Shown: in pieces, positions 18,792 to 27,861 of the stretch
Position numbering within the stretch: the first letter of the stretch is position 1
How the letters are laid out: each line of letters starts with the position of its first letter
DNA from: Rugamonas apoptosis
Lineage (GTDB): Bacteria; Pseudomonadota; Gammaproteobacteria; Burkholderiales; Burkholderiaceae_D
Direction: 5' to 3'
DNA: 64,000 nt
NCBI RefSeq assembly: GCF_014042355.1
Contig: NZ_JACEZU010000011.1
Span: forward strand, 62,001-126,000
Position numbers and translations under genes: made by a program
Notes under the pieces: model-generated
Databases searched by the model: none
The model's input: the letters and a program-made list of their open reading frames with translations, nothing else
Told to the model about the DNA's origin: nothing

Positions 18792-21485
18792 TCAGTACTT
18801 GATGCGCACACCACCGTACACGGTCTTGCCGTTCTTGTACACGCCGGCGATCTGGGTAGTATCGGTCTTGTACACGGTCAGCAGCGGATCGTTCAGGTTC
18901 TGCGCTTCCAGCGTGAACATGACCGACTTGTTGAGCGTGTAGTTGAGCGCGATGTTCAGCGAGCCGTTGGCGCTCTGGAAGTAGTCGGCGCCGCCGCGGT
19001 TGCCCAGCTTGTAGGTGGAACGACGGCTGTAGCCGATACGGGCGCTGAAGCGGTCATCCTCGTAGAAGGCGCCGAGGTTGTAGGAGTTCTTCGACGTGCC
19101 GTATAGCGTGCAGTCCTCGCCCGCCTTCCCGTTGCAGGTACCTTCGGCCAGCTTGCCGGTCTGTTTGCCGTCGGCGTAGGTGTAGTTGGCGTTCACGCCG
19201 ACGCCGCCCCAGATGTTCTGCTCATACGCCAGGTCCACGCCTTTCAGCTTGCCGTCGGTGTTGACCGGCGACGAGATGTCGTAGTTCGAGACCACGCCGC
19301 CATGGGAGGCGTCGGCGTACGGCAGGATGCTGTGGCCGTAGGCGATCACGCCATCGAGCTTGCTGGCGAAGATACCGGCCGACAGCAGGGCCTTGGGCGC
19401 GAAGTACCACTCGGCGCTGAAGTCGATGTTGTTGCTGCGGATAGGCTTCAGGTACGGGTTGCTGCCCACGCCGTTGTGCTCCGTGTCGCGCAGGTCGTTG
19501 CCGGCCAGCTGGCCGAAGTCGGGACGCGACATGCCGCGGTTCAGGGCGAAGCGGCCCACCAGGTTCTGCGCCAGGTCGGCACGCAGGTTCAGGCTAGGCA
19601 GCACGTCGTTGAAGCTCTGCTCGTACTCTGGCTTACCGCCCGGCAGGAAGGCGTGGATATCCATCTTGGTGCGCACGAAACGCACGCCCACGTTGCCGCT
19701 GATGGCGTCCGTCGGCTGCAGGTTGGCCATCACGTAGGCGGCCGTCGCATCTTCCTTGATGTTGAATTCCTGCTGCGTGGCGTGGGTGTTGAAGGTAGCG
19801 TACTTGGCGACCCACGAGGCGACGTAGTCATTGCTGATCTTGAACGGATTGAAGCCCGGCGTCGGATTGACAGGCAGGTTGCCGTACCAGTTGCTGCCGT
19901 AGTTGCCGATCGCGCTGTCAGGAATCTGCGCCTCGTCGGTGGCGCCGGCGCCCAGCACCATGTTCAGCTTGGTCAGGTCGCGCTCATGCTTGGCCATGCG
20001 CACGCCGAACTGGATCGAGGGCACCATATCCGAGGCCAGCTTGAATTCGCCGTCCACCTGGCCATAGTTTTCCTTGTCGGACGAGGAGCTGTAACCACCC
20101 CAGCCGCCGATGCCGCCGCCGGCGCGCACGAACTTGTCGCCGCCAGGCACGTTAAGCACAAAGATGCCGTCCGGGGTCAGCGAATAGCCGGCACCCTGGT
20201 TCCAGCCGCTCAGCACCTCGAAGCCGACGTCGGTGGTCTTGCCGCTGCCGCTGGTGTGACCCAGCTTGCCGTTCAGGGTCAGGTCCTTGTTGACCACCCA
20301 TTTGCCGTCGAAGTTGAGGAACTTGGAATCGGTCTTGGCGTCCGGACGGGCCGCCACGTCTTCCACCACCGACCAGGCGCCGGCCGAATTGGCGCCGAAG
20401 GCGTCCTTACCGTAGAACACGGACGTGATGGTGTTGCCCACCACGGTCGCTGGCTGGGTGGGCTTGACGGCGTTGCCGTTCCAGCCCGGGCCATTGACGG
20501 CGTTGATGGTGTCGGCCATGTAGTTGGTGTTGTAGTTCTTCGCGTCCACGGTCGACATGAAGCCCGACAGGTCCAGCGTCACGTTGGCAGCCGGTTTCCA
20601 TTGCGCTTCCAGGTAGCCGCCCTGGCGCTTGCGCTCCTGTTCGAACAGCACGGCGCCGCTCAACAGGCTGATGTTCTTGTTGGCCAGCGCCGGATCAGGG
20701 TAGTTGGCGCCCGTCTTGTCCCACCACACGCCTTCGGAACCCGCGCGCTGCAGCTTACGGGTTTGCGAGAACACCTGGCCCAGGATGCCGAACTTGTTGT
20801 CGTCGCTCTTCCAGTTGATCAGGGCCGAGATGGCGGGATCGGTGGACTTGGCGGCGGTCGAATAGGCCGCTTCCACGGAAGCGGAAGTGGTCAGCTTGTC
20901 GCGAAATTCCAGCGGCTTGCGGGTCTGGATATCGACCGTGCCGGCCGCGCCGCCTTCGAGCAAGTCGGCCTGCGCGGACTTGTGTACCACGATGCGGCCC
21001 ACCAGGTCCGATGGCAGCAGGGTGTAGGACACGCTGCGGCCACCGTTGGCGATATTGGGGCCATACCAGTCGCCACTGGAGACAGTGTGGCCGTTGAGGG
21101 TGGTCAAGGTCATTTGCGACAGCATGCCGCGCATCTGCACGTGCTCGTTCTCGCCGAACGAACCTTCGGCCGAACCGGCGCTGGTGGTGGTCACACCGGC
21201 CACGCGCGACAGCGAGTCGGCCACGTTCTTGTCCGGCATTTTGCCGATATCCTCGGCCGTGATCACTTCCACCATCGATTCCGAATTCTTCTTCTGGTTC
21301 AGCGACTGCTGCAGCGAGGCGCGGATACCCGTCACCACCACCACTTCGCCTTGCTGCTTGACATCCTGCGCGCAGGCCGGCATGGCCACGCTCATGGCCA
21401 GCAGCGCCACGGCCGACGCGATCGGCGTCAAGTGGCTGGAGCCCTGCTTCAGAATCCGGTGCGTCATTGCGGTATTGCCCTTCAT
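18792..21485 (-). CDS. TonB-dependent outer-membrane receptor, probably for chitooligosaccharides
   Basis: An 897-residue receptor. The ATG at 21485 has GGGGGA just upstream and begins a signal peptide cut near ACAQ-DVKQQ. The plug domain starts EVVVVTGIRASLQQSL and includes VEVITAEDIGKMPDKNVADS, the pattern of the large Xanthomonas/Caulobacter oligosaccharide receptor group (TIGR01782-like). The barrel ends in an aromatic-terminated strand (YGGVRIKY). It is divergent from the second GntR gene and shares AATACCA-repeat operators with the GlcNAc operon, so its substrate is probably chitin oligomers. No SusD-type partner is present. Confidence 0.9.
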   Translation of the reverse strand: MKGNTAMTHRILKQGSSHLTPIASAVALLAMSVAMPACAQDVKQQGEVVVVTGIRASLQQSLNQKKNSESMVEVITAEDIGKMPDKNVADSLSRVAGVTTTSAGSAEGSFGENEHVQMRGMLSQMTLTTLNGHTVSSGDWYGPNIANGGRSVSYTLLPSDLVGRIVVHKSAQADLLEGGAAGTVDIQTRKPLEFRDKLTTSASVEAAYSTAAKSTDPAISALINWKSDDNKFGILGQVFSQTRKLQRAGSEGVWWDKTGANYPDPALANKNISLLSGAVLFEQERKRQGGYLEAQWKPAANVTLDLSGFMSTVDAKNYNTNYMADTINAVNGPGWNGNAVKPTQPATVVGNTITSVFYGKDAFGANSAGAWSVVEDVAARPDAKTDSKFLNFDGKWVVNKDLTLNGKLGHTSGSGKTTDVGFEVLSGWNQGAGYSLTPDGIFVLNVPGGDKFVRAGGGIGGWGGYSSSSDKENYGQVDGEFKLASDMVPSIQFGVRMAKHERDLTKLNMVLGAGATDEAQIPDSAIGNYGSNWYGNLPVNPTPGFNPFKISNDYVASWVAKYATFNTHATQQEFNIKEDATAAYVMANLQPTDAISGNVGVRFVRTKMDIHAFLPGGKPEYEQSFNDVLPSLNLRADLAQNLVGRFALNRGMSRPDFGQLAGNDLRDTEHNGVGSNPYLKPIRSNNIDFSAEWYFAPKALLSAGIFASKLDGVIAYGHSILPYADASHGGVVSNYDISSPVNTDGKLKGVDLAYEQNIWGGVGVNANYTYADGKQTGKLAEGTCNGKAGEDCTLYGTSKNSYNLGAFYEDDRFSARIGYSRRSTYKLGNRGGADYFQSANGSLNIALNYTLNKSVMFTLEAQNLNDPLLTVYKTDTTQIAGVYKNGKTVYGGVRIKY

Positions 21486-21631
21486 ATAGTCCCCCTTGAT
21501 TGCGGCCTGACAGCGCAAGCCTGTTAGCGTTCTTTTCCATCAGCACCCGCTGCGATCGCCACCGCGATCTTGGGCAAGAGCCTCTTTACAACCACTTACA
21601 AAACCAATTGAACGCCAATATACCGCAATCC

Positions 21632-21649
21632 AATACCAGAACACTACCA
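21632..21649. promoter_or_regulatory. putative NagQ/HutC-type operator upstream of the TonB receptor
   Basis: AATACCA (21632-21638), four bases, then ACTACCA (21643-21649): the same 7-4-7 direct repeat as before the kinase. A third degenerate half-site (ATACCG) begins at 21620. It lies about 150 bases before the receptor start in the divergent control region. Confidence 0.6.
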
Positions 21650-21743
21650 GTTTCACTGTTTTTTTCACCTGTTGTGGATGACACACAGACCACTTTATGT
21701 ATTTTTTTACAATTTCCATGGGCGTGTCACTGGGGAGTAGCTA

Positions 21744-21786
21744 AATACCACGACCATACCAACGGCCCAGCCTTTTTGGTATGATC
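21744..21786. promoter_or_regulatory. operator cluster upstream of the second GntR gene
   Basis: AATACCA (21744-21750), four bases, then CATACCA (21755-21761) repeats the 7-4-7 pattern. In addition, GACCATACCAA (21752-21762) and TTGGTATGATC (21776-21786) form an inverted repeat with one mismatch and a 13-base spacer. Sites this dense, 64 to 106 bases before the GntR start, fit autoregulation by a dimeric HutC protein. Confidence 0.62.
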
Positions 21787-21849
21787 GGACCACACACAGA
21801 CCAGCAAGGCCGCGCCCGGTGCGCAGCCCGCCACGGGAGATCCCATCGT

Positions 21850-22590
21850 ATGACCACGCTAGCCCAGCTCATGCACAATTTGGGGCAGCACAGCAGCCAG
21901 CCCCTGTACCAGCAACTGCAGCGCGCTTTGCGCGAAGCGATCGACAAGCGCCTGTTCGGGCCAGACGAGGCGCTGCCGGCCGAACGCCAGCTGGCGGCCG
22001 ACCTGGCTATCTCGCGCATCACGGTCCGCAAAGCCATCGACGGCCTGGTGGAGGAAGGGTTGCTGGTGCGCCGGCCCGGCTCGGGCAACTTCATCAATAC
22101 CCGCATAGAAAAGAACTTCGCCAAGCTGACCTCGTTCTCGGAGGACATGCGGGCGCGCGGGCGCGCGCCGCGCAGCGTGTGGCTCAAACGATCGGAAGGG
22201 ACGGTGACGCCGGAGGAAGCGTTGCGGCTGCGGCTCAGTCCGGGCGCCCCCGTGTACCGCTTCCACCGCATCCGTTATGCGGACGAGATACCGATGTGCC
22301 TGGAATACGCGACCATCGTCGCCACCGCCCTGCCCTCGCTGGAGGCGGTGCAGGTATCGATGTACGAGGCGCTGGAGCAGGCTGGCAACCGCCCGGTGCG
22401 GGCGCTACAACGGCTGAGCGCGCTGCTGCTCAACGCCGAGCAGGCCGAACTGCTGGAAGCGAAGCCGGGCGACGCCGGCCTGGCCGTCGAGCGGCTGGGC
22501 TTTTTACGTGACGGCCGGGCGGTGGAATTCTGCCGCTCCATCTTCCGCGGCGACCTGTACGACTTCGTGGCCGAACTCAACACGGCCTGA
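21850..22590 (+). CDS. second GntR/HutC-family regulator
   Basis: A 246-residue paralogue of the regulator at 6200-6934. It has a winged helix (LPAERQLAADLAISRITVRKAI region, about 45-85) and a UTRA domain (about 95-240; TSFSEDMRARGRAP and VRALQRLSALLLNAEQAELL). The ATG at 21850 is preferred because GGGAGA precedes it. It is transcribed divergently from the TonB receptor, with operator repeats between them, so it probably controls uptake genes and itself. Whether it overlaps or competes with the first regulator cannot be told from sequence. Confidence 0.83.
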   Translation: MTTLAQLMHNLGQHSSQPLYQQLQRALREAIDKRLFGPDEALPAERQLAADLAISRITVRKAIDGLVEEGLLVRRPGSGNFINTRIEKNFAKLTSFSEDMRARGRAPRSVWLKRSEGTVTPEEALRLRLSPGAPVYRFHRIRYADEIPMCLEYATIVATALPSLEAVQVSMYEALEQAGNRPVRALQRLSALLLNAEQAELLEAKPGDAGLAVERLGFLRDGRAVEFCRSIFRGDLYDFVAELNTA

Positions 22591-22608
22591 CCACGCCGGC
22601 AAACGGCA

Positions 22609-22643
22609 GCGGGGACGTCACACAAATCGTGTCACGTCCCCGC
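22609..22643. repeat. palindrome between convergent genes (GGGGACGTCACAC element, copy B)
   Basis: GCGGGGACGTCACAC (22609-22623) and GTGTCACGTCCCCGC (22629-22643) pair with one mismatch around a five-base loop. It shares the GGGGACGTCACAC core of copy A at 4665. It lies between the stops of the second GntR gene and the M16 protease gene. No T-run follows on either strand. Confidence 0.85.
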
Positions 22644-22665
22644 GGTGCTTGAGCGCCGGTCTTGA

Positions 22666-25413
22666 TTACGGCCTGGCTGGTGCCGCCGCTGCGGCGGCCT
22701 TGGCATCATCGCCGGCCGTCACAACGCTCAACTTGGCCGGATCGATGAATTTGCGGAACGCGGCGTTGACCTGCTCCACCGTGAGCGCCTTGAGCTTGTT
22801 CTCGAACGCCAGGCTCCACGCGTAGCTGCGGCCCAGGTACAGGTTGCGCGACCAGCCGGACGCCAGCACCTCATCCTTGGAGCGGTTCTGCACGCGCTGT
22901 TGCAGCATGCCTGACTTGGCGCCGGCCAGTTCGGCCGCCGTGAAGCCATCCTTGAGCGCCCGATTCAACTCGTCGCGGATGGCCGCTTCCAGCTTGACCA
23001 GGTTCTGCGGCGCGGCGATGGCGCCCATGCCGAAAGCGCCGGCCCGGTCGATCTCGCCGGCGCCGATGCCGGAGCCGCCGCCATACGACAAGCCATCCTT
23101 CTGGCGGATGCGGTCCATCAGGCGCGACTTCAAGGCGCCGCCACCGAAGATGTAGTTGGCCACTTCCAGCGCCGGATAATCGGCATCATCGACGTTCAGG
23201 TCCAGGTTCAGGCGCGCTTCGTAGCTGCCGTTTTCCTTGTCCGGCGTGTTGATGTGCCGGTGCAGCGCCGGCTTGTCGGCGTTGGTGCTGGTGATGCGCG
23301 CGTAGGCCACCTGGCTGTTCCAGCCGCCAAAGCTGTCGGCGATGCTCTTGCCGGCCGCGGCCGGATCAAAATCGCCCACGATGGCCAGCTCGCCATGCGA
23401 GGCGCCGTAATACTGGCGGTGGAAGGCCACCACGTCTTCCAGCTTGAGCGCGCGGATTTCGGCCAGTTGTTCATCCACCGTCTGCACGGCGCGCGGGTCA
23501 CCCTTCGGATAGTGGTTGTAGTACTCGGCCATGGCCTGGTGCGCCAGCGATTGCGGTTCGTTGCGCGACGCTTCGATCGCCACGATCCACTGCTGGCGCA
23601 TCTGCTCGAATTCAGCGGCCGGGAAACTGGCTTCCTTGAGCACATGGCTCACGAGACGCAGCGCCTGGTCCAGGTTGGGGCGGGTGGTGTCGAAGTGGTA
23701 CAAGCTGCCCGAGATTTTCAGCTTGGCGAAGGCGTCGGCCAGCTCCGTGCGGCTGTACTGGCTGGTGCCGCGCATCAGCATGTCGTTGGCGGCCGTCATG
23801 ATGGTGCTCTTGCCGAACAGGTTATGCTCGTCGCCCCAGTGCAGGTGCAGGTCCACGGAGACGGCCTCGCCCCGGTTCTTCTTGGGCAGCATGGCCACCT
23901 TCAGCCCGGCGATGGTCTCGATGGTGGTGCGGGCGTCGATGTTGGCCTGGCTGGGGTCGAATGCTTCCGAACTGAGCGTGGCGGCCTTGCCCTTGAAATC
24001 CTTCATCACTTCCTGCACGGTGGGCGCCGGTGGAATCTCGGCCCGCTGCGGCGCATCGTCCGGCAGGAATTCGCCGACCGTGCGGTTGTCGCGGCGCAGG
24101 TAGCGGGCGGCGGCCGCGCTCACCTGCTCCGGCGTGATGCTGTCGAGCTTGTCGCGGCCTTCAAACAGCAGGCGCCAGTCGCCCAGCGCGATTTCCTCGG
24201 ACAAGGTTACGCCCACTTTCTGCGGATCGTTCAAGGCTTTCTCGATGCCGTTGGCGAAGTTGCGGCGGGTGCGCTCCATCTCCTCGGCCGTGGGCGGGGT
24301 CTTGGCGAAGCTTTCCACGGCGTTGATCAGGGCCTCGCGCACCGGTTCGATCGGCTGGCCAGCCTTGACGACGGCGCCGATCACTTCCAGCCCCGGCGCG
24401 TAGCCGGTCTGGCCAAAGCTGAACACTTCCGCGGCCAGGCCCGTTTCCACCAGCGCCTTGTGCAGGCGGCCGGTCGGAGTGTCGCCCAGGATTTCGGACA
24501 TGAACGACAGCGGGTCGGCATCGGCTTGCAGCGCGGACGGAATCTTGTAGCCCAGCGCGACGACCTGCATGTCGCCCTTGCGCCGCACGGTGAAGCTGCG
24601 CTCGCCATCCTGGGTCGGTTCCACGGTCCAGAACGGCGGCAGCTTGCGCTTGGGCTTGGGAATGGCGCCGAACGATTTGCTGATCCAGGCCAGTGTCTGG
24701 CTGGGGTCGAACTTGCCGGCCACCAGCAGCACGGCGTTGTCCGGCTGATAGTAAGTGCGGTAGAACGCTTGCAGGTTCTCGATCCGCACATTTTCAATAT
24801 CGCTGCGGTTGCCGATGGTGGAGCGGCCATAGCTGTGCCAGTCATAGGCGATGCTCTGCATGCGCTTGAGCAGCACCGAGAAAGGCTGGTTCTCGCCCGA
24901 CTCGTATTCGTTGCGCACCACCGTCATTTCGGAATCGAGATCCTTGCGGGCGACGAAGGAATGGACCATGCGGTCCGCCTCCATGTCCAGCGCCCACTTC
25001 AGGTTATCGTTCCCGGCCTGGAACACTTCGTAGTAATTGGTGCGGTCGAACGAGGTGGTGCCGTTGAACTCCATGCCGCGGTCGGCGAATTGCTTGGGTA
25101 TGCTGCGGTTCTTGGGCGAGCCCTTGAACATCATGTGTTCCAGCAGGTGGGCCATGCCCGTCTCGCCGTAGTTCTCGTGGCGCGAGCCGACCAGGTAGGT
25201 GACGTTGACGGTCACGGTGGGCTTGGAGGCGTCCGGGAACAGCAGCACCTTGAGGCCGTTGGGCAAGTGGTATTCCGTGATGCCTTCCACGGACGGCCCC
25301 TTGGTGACGCCGGCCGGCAAGGTCTGGGCCCACACGCCTTGCGGGGCCAAAAAGGACAGGCTGCACACCATCAGGCCGCAGACGGCGACGCGCTTCGCAG
25401 TTGGAGTCTTCAT
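22666..25413 (-). CDS. M16-family zinc metalloprotease (pitrilysin/insulinase type)
   Basis: A 915-residue protein with two fused M16 halves. The zinc-binding inverted motif is HLLEH (89-93, in GMAHLLEHMMFKG), with EMTVVRNEYE about 75 residues later holding the third ligand. The second half (about 480-915) has no HxxEH and is the usual inactive partner domain. A signal peptide (cut near VWA-QTL) directs it to the periplasm. The ATG at 25413 is used, since upstream codons give no signal sequence. Its substrate is unknown; it probably degrades periplasmic peptides. Confidence 0.9.
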   Translation of the reverse strand: MKTPTAKRVAVCGLMVCSLSFLAPQGVWAQTLPAGVTKGPSVEGITEYHLPNGLKVLLFPDASKPTVTVNVTYLVGSRHENYGETGMAHLLEHMMFKGSPKNRSIPKQFADRGMEFNGTTSFDRTNYYEVFQAGNDNLKWALDMEADRMVHSFVARKDLDSEMTVVRNEYESGENQPFSVLLKRMQSIAYDWHSYGRSTIGNRSDIENVRIENLQAFYRTYYQPDNAVLLVAGKFDPSQTLAWISKSFGAIPKPKRKLPPFWTVEPTQDGERSFTVRRKGDMQVVALGYKIPSALQADADPLSFMSEILGDTPTGRLHKALVETGLAAEVFSFGQTGYAPGLEVIGAVVKAGQPIEPVREALINAVESFAKTPPTAEEMERTRRNFANGIEKALNDPQKVGVTLSEEIALGDWRLLFEGRDKLDSITPEQVSAAAARYLRRDNRTVGEFLPDDAPQRAEIPPAPTVQEVMKDFKGKAATLSSEAFDPSQANIDARTTIETIAGLKVAMLPKKNRGEAVSVDLHLHWGDEHNLFGKSTIMTAANDMLMRGTSQYSRTELADAFAKLKISGSLYHFDTTRPNLDQALRLVSHVLKEASFPAAEFEQMRQQWIVAIEASRNEPQSLAHQAMAEYYNHYPKGDPRAVQTVDEQLAEIRALKLEDVVAFHRQYYGASHGELAIVGDFDPAAAGKSIADSFGGWNSQVAYARITSTNADKPALHRHINTPDKENGSYEARLNLDLNVDDADYPALEVANYIFGGGALKSRLMDRIRQKDGLSYGGGSGIGAGEIDRAGAFGMGAIAAPQNLVKLEAAIRDELNRALKDGFTAAELAGAKSGMLQQRVQNRSKDEVLASGWSRNLYLGRSYAWSLAFENKLKALTVEQVNAAFRKFIDPAKLSVVTAGDDAKAAAAAAPARP

Positions 25414-25590
25414 AAATTCTCTACGGAAATTCAGAAAGAGCCAGCATAACCGCAAGCACGGGGCTGTGGCTGTGCGAAAACGTAAAATATTGTTATCTGC
25501 CTGGCGCTGGCGGCAGGATGCAAGCCGCCCTGCCCGCGCCCACGGCCGGGATAGCCGGGATAGGCGGGCGCGGCTTTTTGCAACGACTGC

Positions 25591-26040
25591 TTAATGGCGC
25601 GCCTGCTTCTCGCGTTCCATCTGGCTGGCACTGATGCGCGACAGTTCGCCCATTTCCTGGGCCAGGAATTCGATCAGGTCATCGATGCTGACGATGCCGG
25701 ACAGGCCGCCCAGGCTGTTGACGACGGGCAGCCGCCGTATGCCCTTGAAGCGCATGCGGTCGATCGTCTCGTAGACGTCGTCCTCCTCGTTGGCCGTCAT
25801 CAGCTCGGCGCTCATGACGTCGCCCACCAGCAGGCTGGCCGGGTCCAGGCCGAGAGCGATGACGGAGACGACGATGTCGCGGTCGGTGAGGATGCCCACC
25901 GGCACCCGCTCACCGTTGGGCTGTTCGACCACGACCAGGTCGCCCACATGATGGTTACGCATCAACAGCGCCGCGTCCTGCACGGTGACGTCGCGCTTGC
26001 AATGCACAGTTTGTACGGTACAGATATCGCCGATACGCAT
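25591..26040 (-). CDS. two-CBS-domain protein
   Basis: A 149-residue soluble protein made of two CBS domains (about 7-65 and 75-135). It has GILTDRDIVVSV at the end of the first and GIVSIDDLIEFLAQEM at the end of the second. Such stand-alone pairs bind adenosine nucleotides and modulate partner enzymes or channels. The partner is not identifiable here, since its neighbours are an M16 protease and DUF3579. Confidence 0.88.
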   Translation of the reverse strand: MRIGDICTVQTVHCKRDVTVQDAALLMRNHHVGDLVVVEQPNGERVPVGILTDRDIVVSVIALGLDPASLLVGDVMSAELMTANEEDDVYETIDRMRFKGIRRLPVVNSLGGLSGIVSIDDLIEFLAQEMGELSRISASQMEREKQARH

Positions 26041-26129
26041 GGCCGCTCCCTCCTCCGCAAAGAGGCCAGTGTAGCGCGATCAGGGACGGGTGGGCGTACG
26101 CTAGCGGGGCCGCAACAGCGGCCGGCCGA

Positions 26130-26477
26130 TTACTTGGGCTTGGGCTCGGGCTCGGGCACCAGGCAGGCGTCCACCATTTGCAGGTCGTTGTCCTTGGCGA
26201 ACGAAACGACGAAATGGTAGGCCAGCGGTTCCAGGTCGCGCAGGCGGTTGTTGACCACCACCGATTTGACGCCGTTGATCACGGTCGGGCAAACATAGGG
26301 GGAAAACTGCAGGTGGGAATGGCGCCCGCCGCCCGACCCTTCGGGACGGAAACAGGACATGACACCGCACAGGCGCTCGGCCCAGTCACTGGGTCGAAAC
26401 TGTCTGCCATTGCTGGTGACGCCAAGGATAAAGAACTCGTCGTGCAGTTCTTTCTTGTTGTGAGCTGACTCGGCCAT
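26130..26477 (-). CDS. DUF3579 protein
   Basis: A 115-residue protein that I assign to DUF3579, a family found mainly in Betaproteobacteria, from the segment FRPSDWAERLCGVMSCF and the C-terminal FAKDNDLQMVDACLVPEPEP. It is soluble, with a proline/lysine-rich tail and no membrane segment. Function is unknown. A TATAAT-like -10 (26567-26562 on the minus strand) lies about 85 bases upstream of its start. Confidence 0.75.
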   Translation of the reverse strand: MAESAHNKKELHDEFFILGVTSNGRQFRPSDWAERLCGVMSCFRPEGSGGGRHSHLQFSPYVCPTVINGVKSVVVNNRLRDLEPLAYHFVVSFAKDNDLQMVDACLVPEPEPKPK

Positions 26478-26809
26478 AGGCGGCTTGTTGGTAACAAGGA
26501 TGCGTGGAAGATCCCGGCATGTGCGCCGGGCTGGCGGTACGATTCTGTAAGAACGTCAGGTATTATATCTTATAGAAGACCTATCCGCATAAACCCTTGA
26601 TTTAAAACGAGCTTTTCTGGACGGGCGCCAGCAAAGTGCAAGCCCGCACCGGCGCGGTGCGGCCCTGCCCCAAGCAAGCTCCATTGTATGCCGGTTGTCT
26701 GGAATTGTAAGAGGCTGGTTCAAAATGGCCGTGGCGAGGCGTGGCGACGAAGACAGTGCGCCTGCACGGCGAGGCGCCACAACGATGCCACGGGCTTTTT
26801 GAAACAGCC
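26478..26809. other. 332-base gap holding a likely promoter and a long inverted repeat
   Basis: I see no gene. The part near 26545-26580 is AT-rich and contains TATAAT on the minus strand (26562-26567), a probable -10 for the DUF3579 gene. The part near 26711-26811 is a 101-base imperfect inverted repeat listed separately. Confidence 0.5.
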
Positions 26810-26811
26810 TC
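26711..26811. repeat. 101-bp element with 24-bp imperfect terminal inverted repeats
   Basis: The left end (26711-26734) begins GAGGCTGGTTCAAAATGGCC. The reverse complement of the right end (26788-26811) begins GAGGCTGTTTCAAAAAGCCC, and both continue GTGG; 21 of 24 positions agree. The interior also has partly complementary GGCGTGGCG/CGCCAC blocks. The right arm overlaps the stop codon of the CobD/CbiB-like gene. It could be a miniature inverted-repeat element, the relic of an insertion sequence, or a large transcript hairpin. Confidence 0.6.
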
Positions 26812-27772
26812 AGCCGAGCCACACTGCGCCGGAAAGTAACAGCAGCAGCAGCATCCACAGCAGCAGCGCGCGCCACACCAGGCCCACCGTGCTTTGCAGC
26901 GCGCGTACGTTCGGCTCCTCGCCGGGCAGCACATCCGGCTCCACGTCGGTCGTGTCCACGGTCGACGCGTCGGCCAGCACCACCTTGGCCGCGTTTTCGG
27001 CCGGCGTGCCCAGGCGTACGCCCATGGCGCCGCCACCGGCCGACAGGATGATGCCGATCGCCTCATCCTGCCAGCGGTCGGCGAAATTGCGCCACGCGTA
27101 GATGGCATCCTCGAAGTTGCCGACCACAGCGAAGGCGACGGCCGTCAGGCGTACAGGAATCCAGTCGATCCAGTAGAAGGCGCGGGAGGCGAACTGGCCG
27201 AACGCTTCGTTGCGCATATGCTCCGGTTCGTTCCAGGCGCGCGACAGGTGTTCGGCCACGCGGTACATGACGGCACAGGCCGGGCCCAGCGGCATGAGGA
27301 ACCAGAAGAACACCCCGAACACGTTGCGGTGGGTAGTGATCAGCGATTTCTCGACGGCGATGCGGGCGATCTCGGAAGTTTCCATACCCACCGTGTCGAG
27401 CTTGGTCCATTCAGCCAGCAAGGCGCGGGCCGCAGCCTCGTCGCCCGCGTTCAAGGCCAGTTGAATGGAGGTGAAATAGTGGCTGTAGTGGCGGAAGCCC
27501 AGCGTCAGGTAGACGATCAGGATGTTCCAGGCGAAGGCGGCCAACGTCAGGTTGTAGTGCATCAGCACCCAGTAGATCAGGGCCGTGGGCACCATCAGGA
27601 TCGCCATCATCAGGAACCAGCCCATGCGGCCGTGGCGTGGGTGGCCAGCGTTGAACCAGGTTTCCATCCGCATCGCCAGACTCTTGATCTCGGCGTAGAT
27701 CGGGTTATCCGCACGCAGCGGTTTCATCTGTTCGATCAGTAGCGCGCAGAGAATGGAAAGAAAAGTCATCAA
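26810..27772 (-). CDS. CobD/CbiB-family membrane protein
   Basis: A 320-residue inner-membrane protein with about four or five hydrophobic segments. FGVFFWFLMPLGPACAVMYR and FYWIDWIPVRLTAVAFAVVGNFEDA are typical of CobD/CbiB and the related AmpE. No cobalamin synthesis gene is nearby, and betaproteobacteria often carry this paralogue outside any cobalamin cluster. A role in adenosylcobinamide-phosphate synthesis is therefore doubtful. Two ATGs (27772 and 27769) are equally good. Confidence 0.78.
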   Translation of the reverse strand: MMTFLSILCALLIEQMKPLRADNPIYAEIKSLAMRMETWFNAGHPRHGRMGWFLMMAILMVPTALIYWVLMHYNLTLAAFAWNILIVYLTLGFRHYSHYFTSIQLALNAGDEAAARALLAEWTKLDTVGMETSEIARIAVEKSLITTHRNVFGVFFWFLMPLGPACAVMYRVAEHLSRAWNEPEHMRNEAFGQFASRAFYWIDWIPVRLTAVAFAVVGNFEDAIYAWRNFADRWQDEAIGIILSAGGGAMGVRLGTPAENAAKVVLADASTVDTTDVEPDVLPGEEPNVRALQSTVGLVWRALLLWMLLLLLLSGAVWLG

Positions 27773-27861
27773 ACGTCCTTTTTGTCACAATGCCGTAATG
27801 CCCGCTACGATAACGCAGTGCAGTGCCGGAATCAAACTTATTGCAATATTGCTCGTCCGGG

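Larger units (their letters stand above)
21486..21849. other. divergent control region between TonB receptor and GntR genes
   Basis: The 364-base gap holds no gene. It is AT-rich in the middle (21590-21720) and contains the two operator groups listed separately. I could not identify a convincing -35/-10 pair for either direction. Confidence 0.6.

Noticed and set aside
19302..21527. 741-codon plus-strand frame opposite the TonB receptor
   Set aside because: It is antisense to a clear TonB receptor and its composition is that of a GC-driven shadow frame.
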